Below, one piece after another: positions 7,992-17,177 of a DNA stretch of 44,991 nt. Location of the stretch: positions 1 to 44,991 of the forward strand of contig JAIBEO010000128.1 in NCBI GenBank assembly GCA_019459185.1, in the 5' to 3' direction. Below the pieces are notes generated by a model. That model saw nothing but the letters and a program-made list of their open reading frames with translations, was not told where the DNA came from and did not search any database. How positions within the stretch are numbered: position 1 is the first letter of the stretch; the number at the start of each line of letters is the position of its first letter. The position numbers and the translations under genes are program-made. This DNA comes from Rhizobium sp. Its GTDB lineage: Bacteria > Pseudomonadota > Gammaproteobacteria > Xanthomonadales > Xanthomonadaceae.

Positions 7992-10205
7992 TCAGAACTG
8001 GTGGGAATAGGAGACGAAGAAGCTGCGCTCCTTGCCCTGGAACGTGTAGGGATAGAAGTACTCGGGGTCGCGGTTGGTGTACTCGCCACGGATGTAGGCC
8101 GAGCCGTAGTACTGGTTGCCGAACGAGGCGCGGCCGCCGTACTTCTCGTCGAAGATGTTCACCACGCGCAGCTGGAACCGGTGCTCGCGGTCTTCGCCCA
8201 TCCAGAACTGCACGCTGCCGTTGAGCACGAACCAGTTTCCGTAGTTGTATTCGGGCAGGCCGCTGACCGCCGGGGCCTGGATGGTCTCCTTGCCCTGCCA
8301 GCGCGGCAGCAGCGTGAAGTGCCAGCGCCCGGAGTCGGAGCTGTAGCGGATGTTGCCGGTGGCGAACCACTCGGGGGTGGCGTTGATCTGCACGCTGCTG
8401 CCGTGCAGCGAGGCGTCCTGGCGGGTGTAGCTGAAGGAGGCGCTGAGGTTCTTGGGGAAGTCGTACTGCACGTCGGCGACCAGGCCGCGGATCTCGGTCA
8501 CCGCCTCGTTGTTGTAGCGGGTGTTCGGGGTCAGGCCCTGCGTGGTCTGGATGCGGTTGCTGATGTCGGTGCTGAAGGCGCCGAGGTCGAACGTCAGCAG
8601 GCTGCCGTTGACCGGGCGCTGCATGCCGAAGCCGTAGTTGAGGGTCTTGGTCTCCTCCGGCTTGAGGTCGGGGTTTCCGACGACGGTTTCGCTGTTGTAG
8701 AAGAGCTCGTTGGTCTTGGGCAGGCTGAAGGAGGTGCCGCCGTTGGCGCGCACGTAGAAGCCGCTGTCGAAGTCGTGGCGCAGGCCGAACTTGCCGATGG
8801 TCTGCGAGCCGAACGAGTCCTCGAAGTCCGTGCGGCCGGCGATCGAGATCGAGGTGTTGGGGCTGAAGGACGGGTTGAGCAGCAGGTCGGCGATGATGGC
8901 GTTGTTCGACACCAGGTCGTCGTCGATGTTGATGCGCGGGTCCGAGGTGTCGCGGTAGTTGATCGACTGCAGGCCGAGCACCATGCTGAGCGAGTCGTTG
9001 AAGGTGATGCGGTTGAGCGCGGTCACCACCAGCTCCTCGAAGCCACCCGGGATCGATGCATCGCCGATGCCGCGGCCGGCCTGGGCGTCGAAGCCACCCG
9101 TCCAGTTGCCGAACGGCGTGGTGACCGCCGGGTTGGTGGCGCTGGGGCAGCCGGTGGGAATGCGGCACACCTGCGGCACGAACTTGGTGTTGTACAGGGT
9201 GGGGTTGCGGTAGGAGGCGGTGATGTCGGTGGAGAGCCGCTCCGACCACGTCTTGTCGTACTTCACGATCGCCGCCGGCATCTCCACGCGCGTGGGGCCG
9301 TAGATGACGGTGTTGGGGAAGGTGTCCTGGAACCGGGACTCCACGTACATCAGGTCGGCGTTGAGCGTGCTGGTGTCGTCGATCTGCCACTGGTACTTGA
9401 CGCCGGTGGTGTCGCGCGCGGTGCTGTAGTCGGTGATGCCGCCGGCCGCCAGGTGGTTGTCGGTCTGCGATTCCGGGGTGAACAGGGTGGGGCCCGACGA
9501 GGCCTGGCGGCTGCCGTAGGCCATCAGGCTGTGGCGGCCGTCCTTGTCCAGCGGGAACGAGTAGTTCGCCCACAGGTCGCGCGTGTCGAAGCTGCCGTAG
9601 CTGACGCCGAATTCGCCCTTGCTGGTGCCGTCGGGCTTCTTGGTGATGATGTTGACCAGGCCGATGCCGGCGTTGGAGCCGAAGTACAGGCTCTGCCCGC
9701 CGCGGAACACTTCCACCGTGTCGATCATGTGCGGGTCGATCAGGGTGGCGCCCCAGATTTCCTCGATGCCCGGGCCGCGGTCGTACAGCGGCATGCCGTC
9801 GAGCGCGACCAGGGTGTCGCGGTCGCCGCCGCCGTCAAGGCGGATGGTGAACTCGCCTTCGTCGGGCGAGTAGCCGATGTTGGCGCCGCGGATCAGCCCC
9901 TGCGCGATCTCGGCCATGTTGGTGTAGCCGCCGGCGGAAATGTCCTCGGCGGTGACCAGCTGTACCTGGTTGCCGTACTGCTCCAGCTTGGCTGCGGTTT
10001 CAGTGCCGGCCTTTTCGCCTTGCACCTGGATCGCATCGAGCAGGGTGGCACTGGTCTCGTCCTGGACGATTTCTTCGGAGGCCGGTTCCTCGGCGCCGGC
10101 CGGCGCCTGCTGCGCCGCCACGGGTCCCGCGGCAAGGATTGCGAGGGCGCTGGTGACCGCCAGCCAGCAGCGGGAGCGGGAATGGGTGGAGAGTCTTGAC
10201 TTCAC
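7992..10205 (-). CDS. TonB-dependent outer-membrane receptor
   Basis: A 737-residue outer-membrane receptor. I chose the GTG at 10205 because it opens a standard signal peptide (basic start, hydrophobic core LAVTSALAILAAG, cleavage after VAA near residue 31); the longer frame to 10331 adds cysteine-rich non-signal sequence. After a TonB-box-like LLDAIQVQGE comes the plug with ...DTLVALDGMPLYDR... and VEVFRGGQSLYFGSNAGIGLVNIITKK, then a beta barrel ending in the aromatic YSHQF. It resembles receptors for ferric siderophores and other scarce compounds, but ligand cannot be read from sequence. The coupled downstream PHP hydrolase and the nearby phosphonate-type importer suggest an organophosphorus ligand. 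Confidence 0.93.
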   Translation of the reverse strand: MKSRLSTHSRSRCWLAVTSALAILAAGPVAAQQAPAGAEEPASEEIVQDETSATLLDAIQVQGEKAGTETAAKLEQYGNQVQLVTAEDISAGGYTNMAEIAQGLIRGANIGYSPDEGEFTIRLDGGGDRDTLVALDGMPLYDRGPGIEEIWGATLIDPHMIDTVEVFRGGQSLYFGSNAGIGLVNIITKKPDGTSKGEFGVSYGSFDTRDLWANYSFPLDKDGRHSLMAYGSRQASSGPTLFTPESQTDNHLAAGGITDYSTARDTTGVKYQWQIDDTSTLNADLMYVESRFQDTFPNTVIYGPTRVEMPAAIVKYDKTWSERLSTDITASYRNPTLYNTKFVPQVCRIPTGCPSATNPAVTTPFGNWTGGFDAQAGRGIGDASIPGGFEELVVTALNRITFNDSLSMVLGLQSINYRDTSDPRINIDDDLVSNNAIIADLLLNPSFSPNTSISIAGRTDFEDSFGSQTIGKFGLRHDFDSGFYVRANGGTSFSLPKTNELFYNSETVVGNPDLKPEETKTLNYGFGMQRPVNGSLLTFDLGAFSTDISNRIQTTQGLTPNTRYNNEAVTEIRGLVADVQYDFPKNLSASFSYTRQDASLHGSSVQINATPEWFATGNIRYSSDSGRWHFTLLPRWQGKETIQAPAVSGLPEYNYGNWFVLNGSVQFWMGEDREHRFQLRVVNIFDEKYGGRASFGNQYYGSAYIRGEYTNRDPEYFYPYTFQGKERSFFVSYSHQF

Positions 10206-10438
10206 GATGGGGCCCCAAGGGAGTGGAAAGGGATCCCCGGCGCGGCACGCACCGCAGGGTGCGGGGCGGGTGGAAAAGCGCGCCAGGTAGGGGCGCCAAG
10301 CTAGGCAGGCAATCTGTCTGATCCACGACATTCCAGTGAAGGTTCAAATACCATCGGCTGGATTGGCCTAGGCATCGAGCCAATCGATACGTCGCCAACC
10401 TCTTGCCGATGGGCACCTCCGGTGGTACGCGGCGGGCC
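10206..10438. other. Intergenic region upstream of the TonB receptor
   Basis: This 233-base gap holds the promoter region of the leftward receptor and the 3' side of the leftward LysR gene. I see no convincing -35/-10 pair, no hairpin with a T tract and no small gene. Confidence 0.5.
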
Positions 10439-11290
10439 TCAGGGCGCCAGGCGGGCCACCACGAACTCGATGAGAGCGCGCAGCCGTGCCAGGTGCCGGA
10501 GGTCGCGGTGGTAGCCCATCCAGGTGTCCCGGCCGGGCGGGTTTTCGCCCAGGTCCAGGCGCTCCAGGCCCGGCAGGCGGTCGCCGAGCGGACGTGGCAG
10601 CACGCACACGCCGGCGCCCTGCAGGCACAGCCGCGCCTGCACGTCGCGGTTGTTGCTGCGAACCGCGACGTGCGCGTGCGGCAGCTGCGCCTGCAGCCAG
10701 CTGTCGTCGGGGGCGCCCGAGAACGCCGAGTCCAGTGCGACCAGGGCCGTGCCACGGCCGTCGCCACGCTCGGGCCGGGGCGCGCCCGAGCATTGGTAGG
10801 CGGCGTAGGGAATGTGCAGAAGCTTTTTCGCCACCACGTCGGGCTCGGTGAAGCGCCGGATGCGGAAGGCCAGGTCGGCTTCGCGGCGCGACAGGCTGAG
10901 GAAGCGTGCATCGGTGATCAGTTCCACCATCACCCGCGGATGCTGGCGCGAGAAATCGGCCAGCACCGGGGCCAGCAGGTTCACGCCGAACCAGTCCGAG
11001 CAGGTCACGCGCAGGGGGCCCTCGAGCTGCTGGGCCTGGCCGGCGATTTCGCGCTCGATCGCCAGCGCCTCGGCCTCCATTCGCTCGGCATGGTGCAGCA
11101 CGCCGTTGCCTTCCCGGGTGAGCACGAAGCCCTCGGCGGTGCGGTGGAACAGCGGGTGGCCAATGGCCGCTTCGAGCGCGCGCAGGCGGCGGCCCATGGT
11201 GGGCTGGGACTGCGCCAGCGTGCGTGCGGCGGCGCCCAACTTGCCTTCGCGGGCAATGGCCAGGAACACACGCAGGTCGCTCCAGTCCAT
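10439..11290 (-). CDS. LysR-family transcription regulator
   Basis: A 283-residue LysR regulator starting MDWSDLRVFLAIAREGKLGAAARTL, with the helix-turn-helix at about 15-60 (QSQPTMGRRLRALEAAIG) and a standard C-terminal sensing domain. The start at 11290 fits the family; the frame continues 22 codons upstream without LysR character. It resembles the AaeR/PtrR-like single-domain regulators that control a neighbouring transporter or enzyme. It is divergent from the CPBP-protease gene across 150 bases, which makes that gene its natural first target. Inducer unknown. Confidence 0.88.
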   Translation of the reverse strand: MDWSDLRVFLAIAREGKLGAAARTLAQSQPTMGRRLRALEAAIGHPLFHRTAEGFVLTREGNGVLHHAERMEAEALAIEREIAGQAQQLEGPLRVTCSDWFGVNLLAPVLADFSRQHPRVMVELITDARFLSLSRREADLAFRIRRFTEPDVVAKKLLHIPYAAYQCSGAPRPERGDGRGTALVALDSAFSGAPDDSWLQAQLPHAHVAVRSNNRDVQARLCLQGAGVCVLPRPLGDRLPGLERLDLGENPPGRDTWMGYHRDLRHLARLRALIEFVVARLAP

Positions 11291-11440
11291 GGCATGTCCA
11301 GTACGGGAAGGCCATGCAATTATGCATGGGCGTCGTGCCGTGATGGCCGTATCCATACACTGATGCCACCGCTACCGTGGCAGCGCCGGCGCCTTCGTGC
11401 AGGCGCGATCCGGCGCAACCCGGCGGAAAAGGAGCCCAGG

Positions 11441-12304
11441 GTGTCGACACTGAAGGTGCTGCTGCGGTTGTTGAAGCACGGTCTGCCGGGCCTGCTGCTG
11501 GTGGTGGCTGCCGTGCTGGTGGTGCGCCAGGGCCTGGTGCCCCTGGCCACGGCCGCGTTCGGCCTCGAGCCGGCGACGGCGAGCTTGCTGCGCCGGAGCG
11601 CCATTTTCCTGGCCGTGCTGCTGGCCTACGCCGCGTGGCGGCGATGGGTGCTGCCGGGCCCGGCACACGACCTGCGTTTTCGTCCGCTCGCGGTGCTGGC
11701 CGGCGGGCTGGGAGGTGGGGCGCATGCCGCGGTGATTACGCTGGCGGGATTTGCCGCCGGCTACTACGTGGTGGTGGCGGTGCCGGGCGGCTCGCCGGCG
11801 CTGCTGGGCGTGGCGGGCCTGATCGCCATCGCGGCCTTCCTGGAGGAAGTGGTCTACCGCGGCGTGCTGTTCGGCACGCTGGAAGACGGACTGGGCAGCA
11901 CCGCGGCGATGTGGCTGCAGTCACTGGTCTTCGCGGCGATGCACCTGTCCAATGCCCCCGCCAGCCCCGTCGAGCTGGCCACCACGCTGGTGGCGGGCAC
12001 CCTGATAGGCGCGCTCTGGACCGCGCTCTACGCCTGGACGCGCAGCCTGTGGGTGGTGACGGCGCACCATGCGTGCTGGAACTTCGCCATCATCCTCACC
12101 GGCTTGCCGCTGTCGGGCATCGGCGACTGGCGCGCGCTGGCGCCGCTGGAAAGCGCCTACCGCGGCCCGGCCTGGCTGACCGGTGGCGTCTTCGGGCCGG
12201 AAGACGCGCTGCTTTGCCAGGGCGTGGTGGCGATATCGCTGGTCGTGTTCATCCGCCTGGCCAGGCGCAGCGGGCGATGGTTTCCCGCCGGTGGGCGGGC
12301 CTGA
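11441..12304 (+). CDS. CPBP-family intramembrane glutamic endopeptidase
   Basis: A 287-residue polytopic membrane protein with several hydrophobic segments from residue about 15 onward. The CPBP (Abi, Rce1-like) active-site motifs are all present: EEVVYR with E135, E136 and R140, then H168 and N171 in MHLSN, then H210 and N214 in HACWN. These enzymes cleave within or next to the membrane; in bacteria roles include bacteriocin immunity and prenyl-protein-like processing. The start is the GTG at 11441, set by a good ribosome site (AAGGAG, 6 bases before it). The upstream frame is a shadow of the divergent regulator. Substrate unknown. Confidence 0.88.
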   Translation: MSTLKVLLRLLKHGLPGLLLVVAAVLVVRQGLVPLATAAFGLEPATASLLRRSAIFLAVLLAYAAWRRWVLPGPAHDLRFRPLAVLAGGLGGGAHAAVITLAGFAAGYYVVVAVPGGSPALLGVAGLIAIAAFLEEVVYRGVLFGTLEDGLGSTAAMWLQSLVFAAMHLSNAPASPVELATTLVAGTLIGALWTALYAWTRSLWVVTAHHACWNFAIILTGLPLSGIGDWRALAPLESAYRGPAWLTGGVFGPEDALLCQGVVAISLVVFIRLARRSGRWFPAGGRA

Positions 12305-12408
12305 TCTCTTACGACTTTTTCTCCCCGCCTGCAAAGCACTCGCGGTGCGCCACTTTCGGGGGTTAGGGTGGGCACTGGCCACGGGGACGGGGCGGGGCAC
12401 GACGACGG

Positions 12409-14298
12409 ATGATCATCTACAGCGGCACGCGCGCCAGTTTCCTGAAGGATGCCGACGGGTTCATCGAGGATCGCGTGGCCGAGGCCTACCTCAAGGCCAC
12501 CGGCCACTACGCCCCGGACGCGGAGTTCCGGTCGTGGAAGGCCTCGCTGGTGGAAATGGCCAAGGTGCTGCGCGACCCGGCCCTGCCCGACGAGATGGGC
12601 GTGGGCATCGAGTACCAGATCCCGCAGAGTTCCAAGCGCATCGACCTGCTGTTGACCGGGCATGACCTGGACGACACGCCGCACCTGGTCGTGGTCGAGC
12701 TCAAGCAGTGGTCGGACTGCAGGGTGAGCGAGAAGGACGGCATCGTCATCGCCAACCGCGGTGGCGGCGCCGAGCGCGACGGCACGCACCCGTGCTACCA
12801 GGCCTGGTCCTACGCCGAGGCGCTGCAGGGTTTCAACGAGGCCGTCTACGAGGGCGACATCCACCTGCGCCCCTGCGCCTACCTGCACAACTACCGCCGC
12901 GACGGGAAGATCGACGACGCCCGCTATTCGGATTACCTGGCGCGCGCGCCGCTGTTCCTGCACGGGCTGGAGGAGCAGGAGAAGCTGCGTGCCTTCATCC
13001 GCCGGCACATCCACCGCGGCGACCGGGCCGAGCTGCTGTACCGGATCGAACACGGCCGCATCCGCCCCTCGAAGCAGCTGGCCGATGCCGTGGCCGGCAT
13101 GCTGGCCGGCAACCGCGAGTTCGTGCTGCTGGACGAGCAGAAGGTGGCCTACGAAACGGCGCTGGCGCTGGCGGAGCAATCCGTGGCGGGGGCGAAGCAG
13201 GTGCTGCTGGTGGAGGGCGGGCCGGGCACCGGCAAGTCGGTGGTGGCGATCAACCTGGTGGCCGAGCTGACGCGGCGCCGGAAGCTGGCGAAGTACGTTT
13301 CCAAGAATGCGGCCCCGCGCGCGGTCTACAAGCAGAAGCTGCGCGGGCATCGGCCGCTCACGGTCATCGATGGCCTGTTCGGCAGCTCCGGTTCATTCTT
13401 CGAGGTCGCCGCGGATTCCTACGACGTGCTGGTGGTCGACGAGGCGCACCGGTTGAATGAGAAATCCGGTCTGTACGGCAACCTCGGCGAGCACCAGGTC
13501 AAGGAGCTGATGCAGGCGGCGCGCTGCTCGGTGTTCTTCGTGGACGATGCGCAGGTGGTGACGCTCTCCGACATTGGCGAGTCCGGTGAAATCGCCGCAT
13601 GGGCGGACAAGCTGGGCATCGGGCTGACGCGCCTGGACCTGCCTTCGCAGTTCCGCTGCGGTGGATCCGACGCCTACCTGGCCTGGCTGGACCACACGCT
13701 GGGCATCCGCGAAACCGCCAACCCGACGCTCGACCCGGGCGAGTTCCGCTTCGAGGTGGTGGACACGGCCACCGAACTGCACGAGCGCATCATCGCGCTC
13801 AACGCCGCGGCCAATCGCGCTCGCGTGGTGGCGGGCTATTGCTGGGACTGGAAAAGCAAGAAAGACCCGAAGGCCTGGGACATCGAAATTCCCGAGCAGG
13901 GCTATCGCCGCCAGTGGAACCTGGACCGCGACGGCAGCCTGTGGATCATGGCCAGGGAGTCTGTGCAGGAAGTGGGCTGCATCCACACCTGCCAGGGGCT
14001 GGAGGTCGACCACATCGGCGTGATCCTCGGCCCCGATCTGGTGGTGCGCGACGGCCGCTTCGTCGCCCGGCCCGAGTGCCGCTCGAAGATGGACCGCTCG
14101 ATCCGCGGCTGGAAGAAGCTGGTGAAGGAGCAGCCCGAGGCCATGGCACGAGTGGACCGCATCATCCGCAACACCTACCGCACGCTGATGACGCGGGGGA
14201 TGAAGGGCTGCCTGGTGACGTCGGTCGATCCAGAGACCCGCGACTATCTCCGCCAGGCCAGCAATGGTCGCTCCCCGGGGGAGCCTCGGTTGGGCTAG
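12409..14298 (+). CDS. PD-(D/E)XK nuclease-DUF2075 (Schlafen-type) helicase fusion
   Basis: A 629-residue protein in two parts. The first 110 residues carry a PD-(D/E)XK-like core: E68, D79 in RIDLLL, then VVVELKQW with E97 and K99. Residues about 240-610 form the DUF2075 / Schlafen group-3 type superfamily 1 helicase: Walker A GGPGTGKS (270-277), Walker B VLVVDEAHRL (D344, E345), a QFRCGGSDAYLAWLDHTL segment and the late CQGLEVDHIGVILGPDL motif. A nuclease joined to a helicase suggests action on foreign or damaged DNA or RNA; related proteins occur in defence and restriction settings, but no function is proven for this architecture. It is a single gene with no partner. A second, truncated copy of its 3' part lies 15.8 kb downstream. 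Confidence 0.85.
   Translation: MIIYSGTRASFLKDADGFIEDRVAEAYLKATGHYAPDAEFRSWKASLVEMAKVLRDPALPDEMGVGIEYQIPQSSKRIDLLLTGHDLDDTPHLVVVELKQWSDCRVSEKDGIVIANRGGGAERDGTHPCYQAWSYAEALQGFNEAVYEGDIHLRPCAYLHNYRRDGKIDDARYSDYLARAPLFLHGLEEQEKLRAFIRRHIHRGDRAELLYRIEHGRIRPSKQLADAVAGMLAGNREFVLLDEQKVAYETALALAEQSVAGAKQVLLVEGGPGTGKSVVAINLVAELTRRRKLAKYVSKNAAPRAVYKQKLRGHRPLTVIDGLFGSSGSFFEVAADSYDVLVVDEAHRLNEKSGLYGNLGEHQVKELMQAARCSVFFVDDAQVVTLSDIGESGEIAAWADKLGIGLTRLDLPSQFRCGGSDAYLAWLDHTLGIRETANPTLDPGEFRFEVVDTATELHERIIALNAAANRARVVAGYCWDWKSKKDPKAWDIEIPEQGYRRQWNLDRDGSLWIMARESVQEVGCIHTCQGLEVDHIGVILGPDLVVRDGRFVARPECRSKMDRSIRGWKKLVKEQPEAMARVDRIIRNTYRTLMTRGMKGCLVTSVDPETRDYLRQASNGRSPGEPRLG
14001..14223 (+). repeat. Direct repeat, copy 1 (3' part of the DUF2075 gene)
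   Basis: Bases 14001-14220 match 29781-30000 in the same orientation with 16 mismatches by my count (about 93% identity). The first 165 positions carry only three. Similarity fades after about 14250, where the C-terminal ends differ. Confidence 0.9.
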
Positions 14299-14365
14299 GA
14301 AGTCCACTCACGCCGGGCGGCTCCGCGCGGCTGCGCGCGGGGCGCCTCGCAGGGGGAGGGGGCCG

Positions 14366-16273
14366 TCAGGCGACGTCGCAACGAATCGTGAGCCAGGACA
14401 GGGCCTGCGCAGCGGCTTCGCGTGAATCCGGATCGGCAAGTTTGATGCCCGCCCAAGCGCCCAGGCCGTCGACGTCGGGATGGACGCGAACCGAGCGGGC
14501 GGAGAGGCTGGCCAGGGCGAGGGTTTCGCGAATCACGTATTCGGTCTGCCAGCGCCGCAGCTCGACCTTGTTGATCTTGCCGACCGCGGTAAGGGGGAGG
14601 GCGTCCACCAGGATCACGTCCCGGGGCATGGTTGCCCGTTCCCCCAAGGTTTGGCCCAGGTATTCGAGCAGCGCCGCCTTGTCGATGGCGTGGCCCGCGC
14701 GGAGCTGGACGTACGCCACCGGAACTTCCCCGGCATGGGCATCGGGCCGACCGACGGCAGCTGCCAGCTGGACGGCCTCGTGCGCGTGCAGGGGCTGTTC
14801 GATGGCCGCCGGATCAATGTTGTGTCCGCCCCGGATGATCAGGTCCTTTGCGCGGCCCGTCAGCCAGAAATACCCATCGGGGTCGCGGTAGGCGAGGTCG
14901 CCGGTGTCGAGCCACTCCCTTCCGTCGCCACAATCGAGCCACGCGGCACGATGCCCCATCGAGCCAAGGTATCCGGCGAAGACGTTCGGCCCGCTGATCA
15001 CCACGTGGCCGGGCTCACCATCGATGGCATCGCGCACGTAGCGGCCGTCGGCATCCATGACCACGACCTTCATGGACTGCCCGGGAAGACGCAGCCCGAT
15101 CGAGCCCGGCCGCCGTTCGCCCAGGGGTGGGTTCAGGCTGCTCACGCAGGTTCCTTCGGTGAGTCCGTATCCCTCGAGGACACGCACCCCCGTTTCGCGT
15201 TCAAACCTGAGCAGCAGCTCCCGGGGCATCGGGGACGCGCCGCAGAGGCCATATTCCAGCGAATCCAGCTTGCGGCCTTCGCGGGGAACCTGCAGGACAG
15301 CGCCATAGACGGTGGGCACGGCGCTGAAGAAGTTGATCCGATGGTGCTCGACGATGCGCCAGAAGTTGTCGATCAATCCAGGGCTGCGGTAGCCGTGGGG
15401 CGTGCCAACGACCACGTGTGCGCCCACCGAAAATGGAAGCAGGCCCGTCACCAGGAGCCCGTTTGCGTGGAAGAGGGGAAGGCCGCAGAAGACGCTCTTC
15501 CCGGGCCCCAGGACGTCGCCAAGGGCCTGGCTAGTGCTCCAGGCGTTGGCGACTTCATTGCCATGGCGGCGCATGGCGATCTTGGGCGCGCCAGTGGTGC
15601 CGCCGGTGCAGAGGAAGGACGAATAGTCTTCCGGCGAAGCTTTCGCCGCACCGGGCAGCCGCGCGTCCGGCTGGTTGAGCAGGAGCCTCGAGAAATCGTG
15701 CACCGTGAATTGGGCGCCATGGCGCGAGCGGGCCCAGGTGGCCTGGTCGCGATGCGTGCATGCGTTCCCCATGTCGGAGGGGCCGACGAGGAGCACGTGC
15801 TTCAGCGTTGGGACGCGTGCCAGTCGAGGCTCGAGCGCCGACCACAGGTCCATTCCGTCGGCAGCGACGGAGGTGACCAGGATGCTTGCCCCGGCCGCAT
15901 CGACGAGATTGGCGATCGCCTCGGGATCAAGCAGGTAGTTGACGGGGAAGGCGATCCCGGCCGCCTGTGCACCCCAGGTCGCGAAATGCGTAGCCGGCAG
16001 GTTCGGCAAGACGATGGCAATGACGGAGCCCCTCGCCGCGCCCAGCGATTGGAAGGCATTCGCTGCCCTCGTGATCTCCGAGAGGAGCTCGCGGTAGGTC
16101 CACGTTTGCGGGCGGGCGAAATCGGCGGCGACTCGGAAGAAGCTCAGTGCCGGGGCATCAGGATTCCGCGCGGCGGAAGCCTGGAGCAGGTCGTAAGTGC
16201 CTGGCGGAAGGGCGTGCGGCGGGCCCTGCCTCTCTACGGCCAGGACGTCAGAATGACTGGCGATTCCACGCAT
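14366..16273 (-). CDS. AMP-forming acyl-CoA synthetase (FadD-like)
   Basis: A 635-residue member of the ANL superfamily, which activates a carboxylic acid with ATP to an acyl-adenylate and then to the CoA thioester. Visible motifs are the phosphate loop FLCTGGTTGAPK, GYGLTEG, the WLDTGD aspartate that binds the ribose, the hinge region TGRAKDLIIRGGHNIDP and the C-terminal lysine in GKINK. I placed the start at the ATG 16273; a TTG at 16288 would add five residues and abut the stop of the upstream gene. The N-terminal 30 residues are extra to the adenylation domain. Chain length of the substrate is not readable. It is 15 bases downstream of the MgtC gene on the same strand, so the two are probably cotranscribed; a link in function is not obvious. 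Confidence 0.9.
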   Translation of the reverse strand: MRGIASHSDVLAVERQGPPHALPPGTYDLLQASAARNPDAPALSFFRVAADFARPQTWTYRELLSEITRAANAFQSLGAARGSVIAIVLPNLPATHFATWGAQAAGIAFPVNYLLDPEAIANLVDAAGASILVTSVAADGMDLWSALEPRLARVPTLKHVLLVGPSDMGNACTHRDQATWARSRHGAQFTVHDFSRLLLNQPDARLPGAAKASPEDYSSFLCTGGTTGAPKIAMRRHGNEVANAWSTSQALGDVLGPGKSVFCGLPLFHANGLLVTGLLPFSVGAHVVVGTPHGYRSPGLIDNFWRIVEHHRINFFSAVPTVYGAVLQVPREGRKLDSLEYGLCGASPMPRELLLRFERETGVRVLEGYGLTEGTCVSSLNPPLGERRPGSIGLRLPGQSMKVVVMDADGRYVRDAIDGEPGHVVISGPNVFAGYLGSMGHRAAWLDCGDGREWLDTGDLAYRDPDGYFWLTGRAKDLIIRGGHNIDPAAIEQPLHAHEAVQLAAAVGRPDAHAGEVPVAYVQLRAGHAIDKAALLEYLGQTLGERATMPRDVILVDALPLTAVGKINKVELRRWQTEYVIRETLALASLSARSVRVHPDVDGLGAWAGIKLADPDSREAAAQALSWLTIRCDVA

Positions 16274-16288
16274 CGAGTGTGGCTCCAA

Positions 16289-17032
16289 CTAGTTGCGGAC
16301 AGGGGTGATGTTGAATCTGGCCAGGCCGTCGAAGTCGGCAAGCTCTTCTGCCAGCAGCGCCGGTGATGTCGCCCGGGACCTGTCCACCGCGATCGCGGCG
16401 AAGCGCCAGACCGGCTGGCAGTCCGCGAACTGGATGGTCAATGTGTCGCGATGGACCTGGTAGCCGCGTGCCCTGGCTACAGCGGCCACTTCCTCGAGGT
16501 TCGGCCTGAAGCCAGGGCGGAACGTCAGTGCGATGTCGAGGGTCGCGCGACCGGGAAGCCGCAGCTCCAGTCGCTGCAGGATCGACATGGACAAGGCGCA
16601 AAGGAGGGCCAGCAGTAGTGCGGCGGCATAAAAGCCGGCCCCAAGCAGGACGCCGACGGCGGAGACGGCCCAGATGGATGCCGCGGAGGTCAATCCCCGG
16701 ATGCTCAATCCATCCTTCAAGATGACGCCTGCGCAAAGGAAGCCGATGCCGGTGACGACGCCTTGAACCACCCGGGTTGGATCTACCTGCATGCCCGTGG
16801 CCGACCCTCCGTACCACAGGGGCGCGAAGCCAACGACGACGGTCAGGGCGGTCGATGCCATGCAAACCAGCCCGTAGGTTCGCATGCCGGCTGCCCGTCC
16901 CTGGAACGATCGTTCGTACCCGACCAGCATGCCAAGGAACAGGGCGCCTACCAGGTTGAGCCCGATGAGGGCGTTGGCCGCGAGGTAGTCGCCGGTCCAG
17001 TAAAGATGGAGATCGTGGAGTGGTATTGGCAT
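16289..17032 (-). CDS. MgtC/SapB-family membrane protein
   Basis: A 247-residue inner-membrane protein. The MgtC core covers about residues 20-150: a first segment with GALFLGMLVGYERSFQGRAAGMRTYGLV, where the E-R pair is the family hallmark, and later VQGVVTGIGFLCAGVILK and SIRGLTSAASIWAVSAVGVL. A soluble C-terminal domain of about 80 residues resembles the ACT-like tail of MgtC. MgtC proteins affect growth in low magnesium and inhibit F-type ATP synthase in pathogens; this is family knowledge and not shown here. The start at 17032 leaves 145 bases to the divergent regulator; the longer frame upstream is its antisense. Confidence 0.88.
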   Translation of the reverse strand: MPIPLHDLHLYWTGDYLAANALIGLNLVGALFLGMLVGYERSFQGRAAGMRTYGLVCMASTALTVVVGFAPLWYGGSATGMQVDPTRVVQGVVTGIGFLCAGVILKDGLSIRGLTSAASIWAVSAVGVLLGAGFYAAALLLALLCALSMSILQRLELRLPGRATLDIALTFRPGFRPNLEEVAAVARARGYQVHRDTLTIQFADCQPVWRFAAIAVDRSRATSPALLAEELADFDGLARFNITPVRN

Positions 17033-17177
17033 CGCGTTGGCCAAGGTCAGGTGCCGGCGACTGCAACGGTATCCGGTGGTGCCGGCCGGGAGGTCAGGAA
17101 ACGGTCGGGATTTTGTCCACCACAAGTGCCGCGCGCCGGCTGGTGGTATCTTTTCCTCCATCGCGAGGAAAGATGGC

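Noticed and set aside
6543-10199. A 1218-codon open frame on the plus strand opposite the receptor and PHP-hydrolase genes
   Set aside because: It is the antisense of two well-supported minus-strand genes and is rich in V, A, G, R and H, as expected from high-GC shadow reading.
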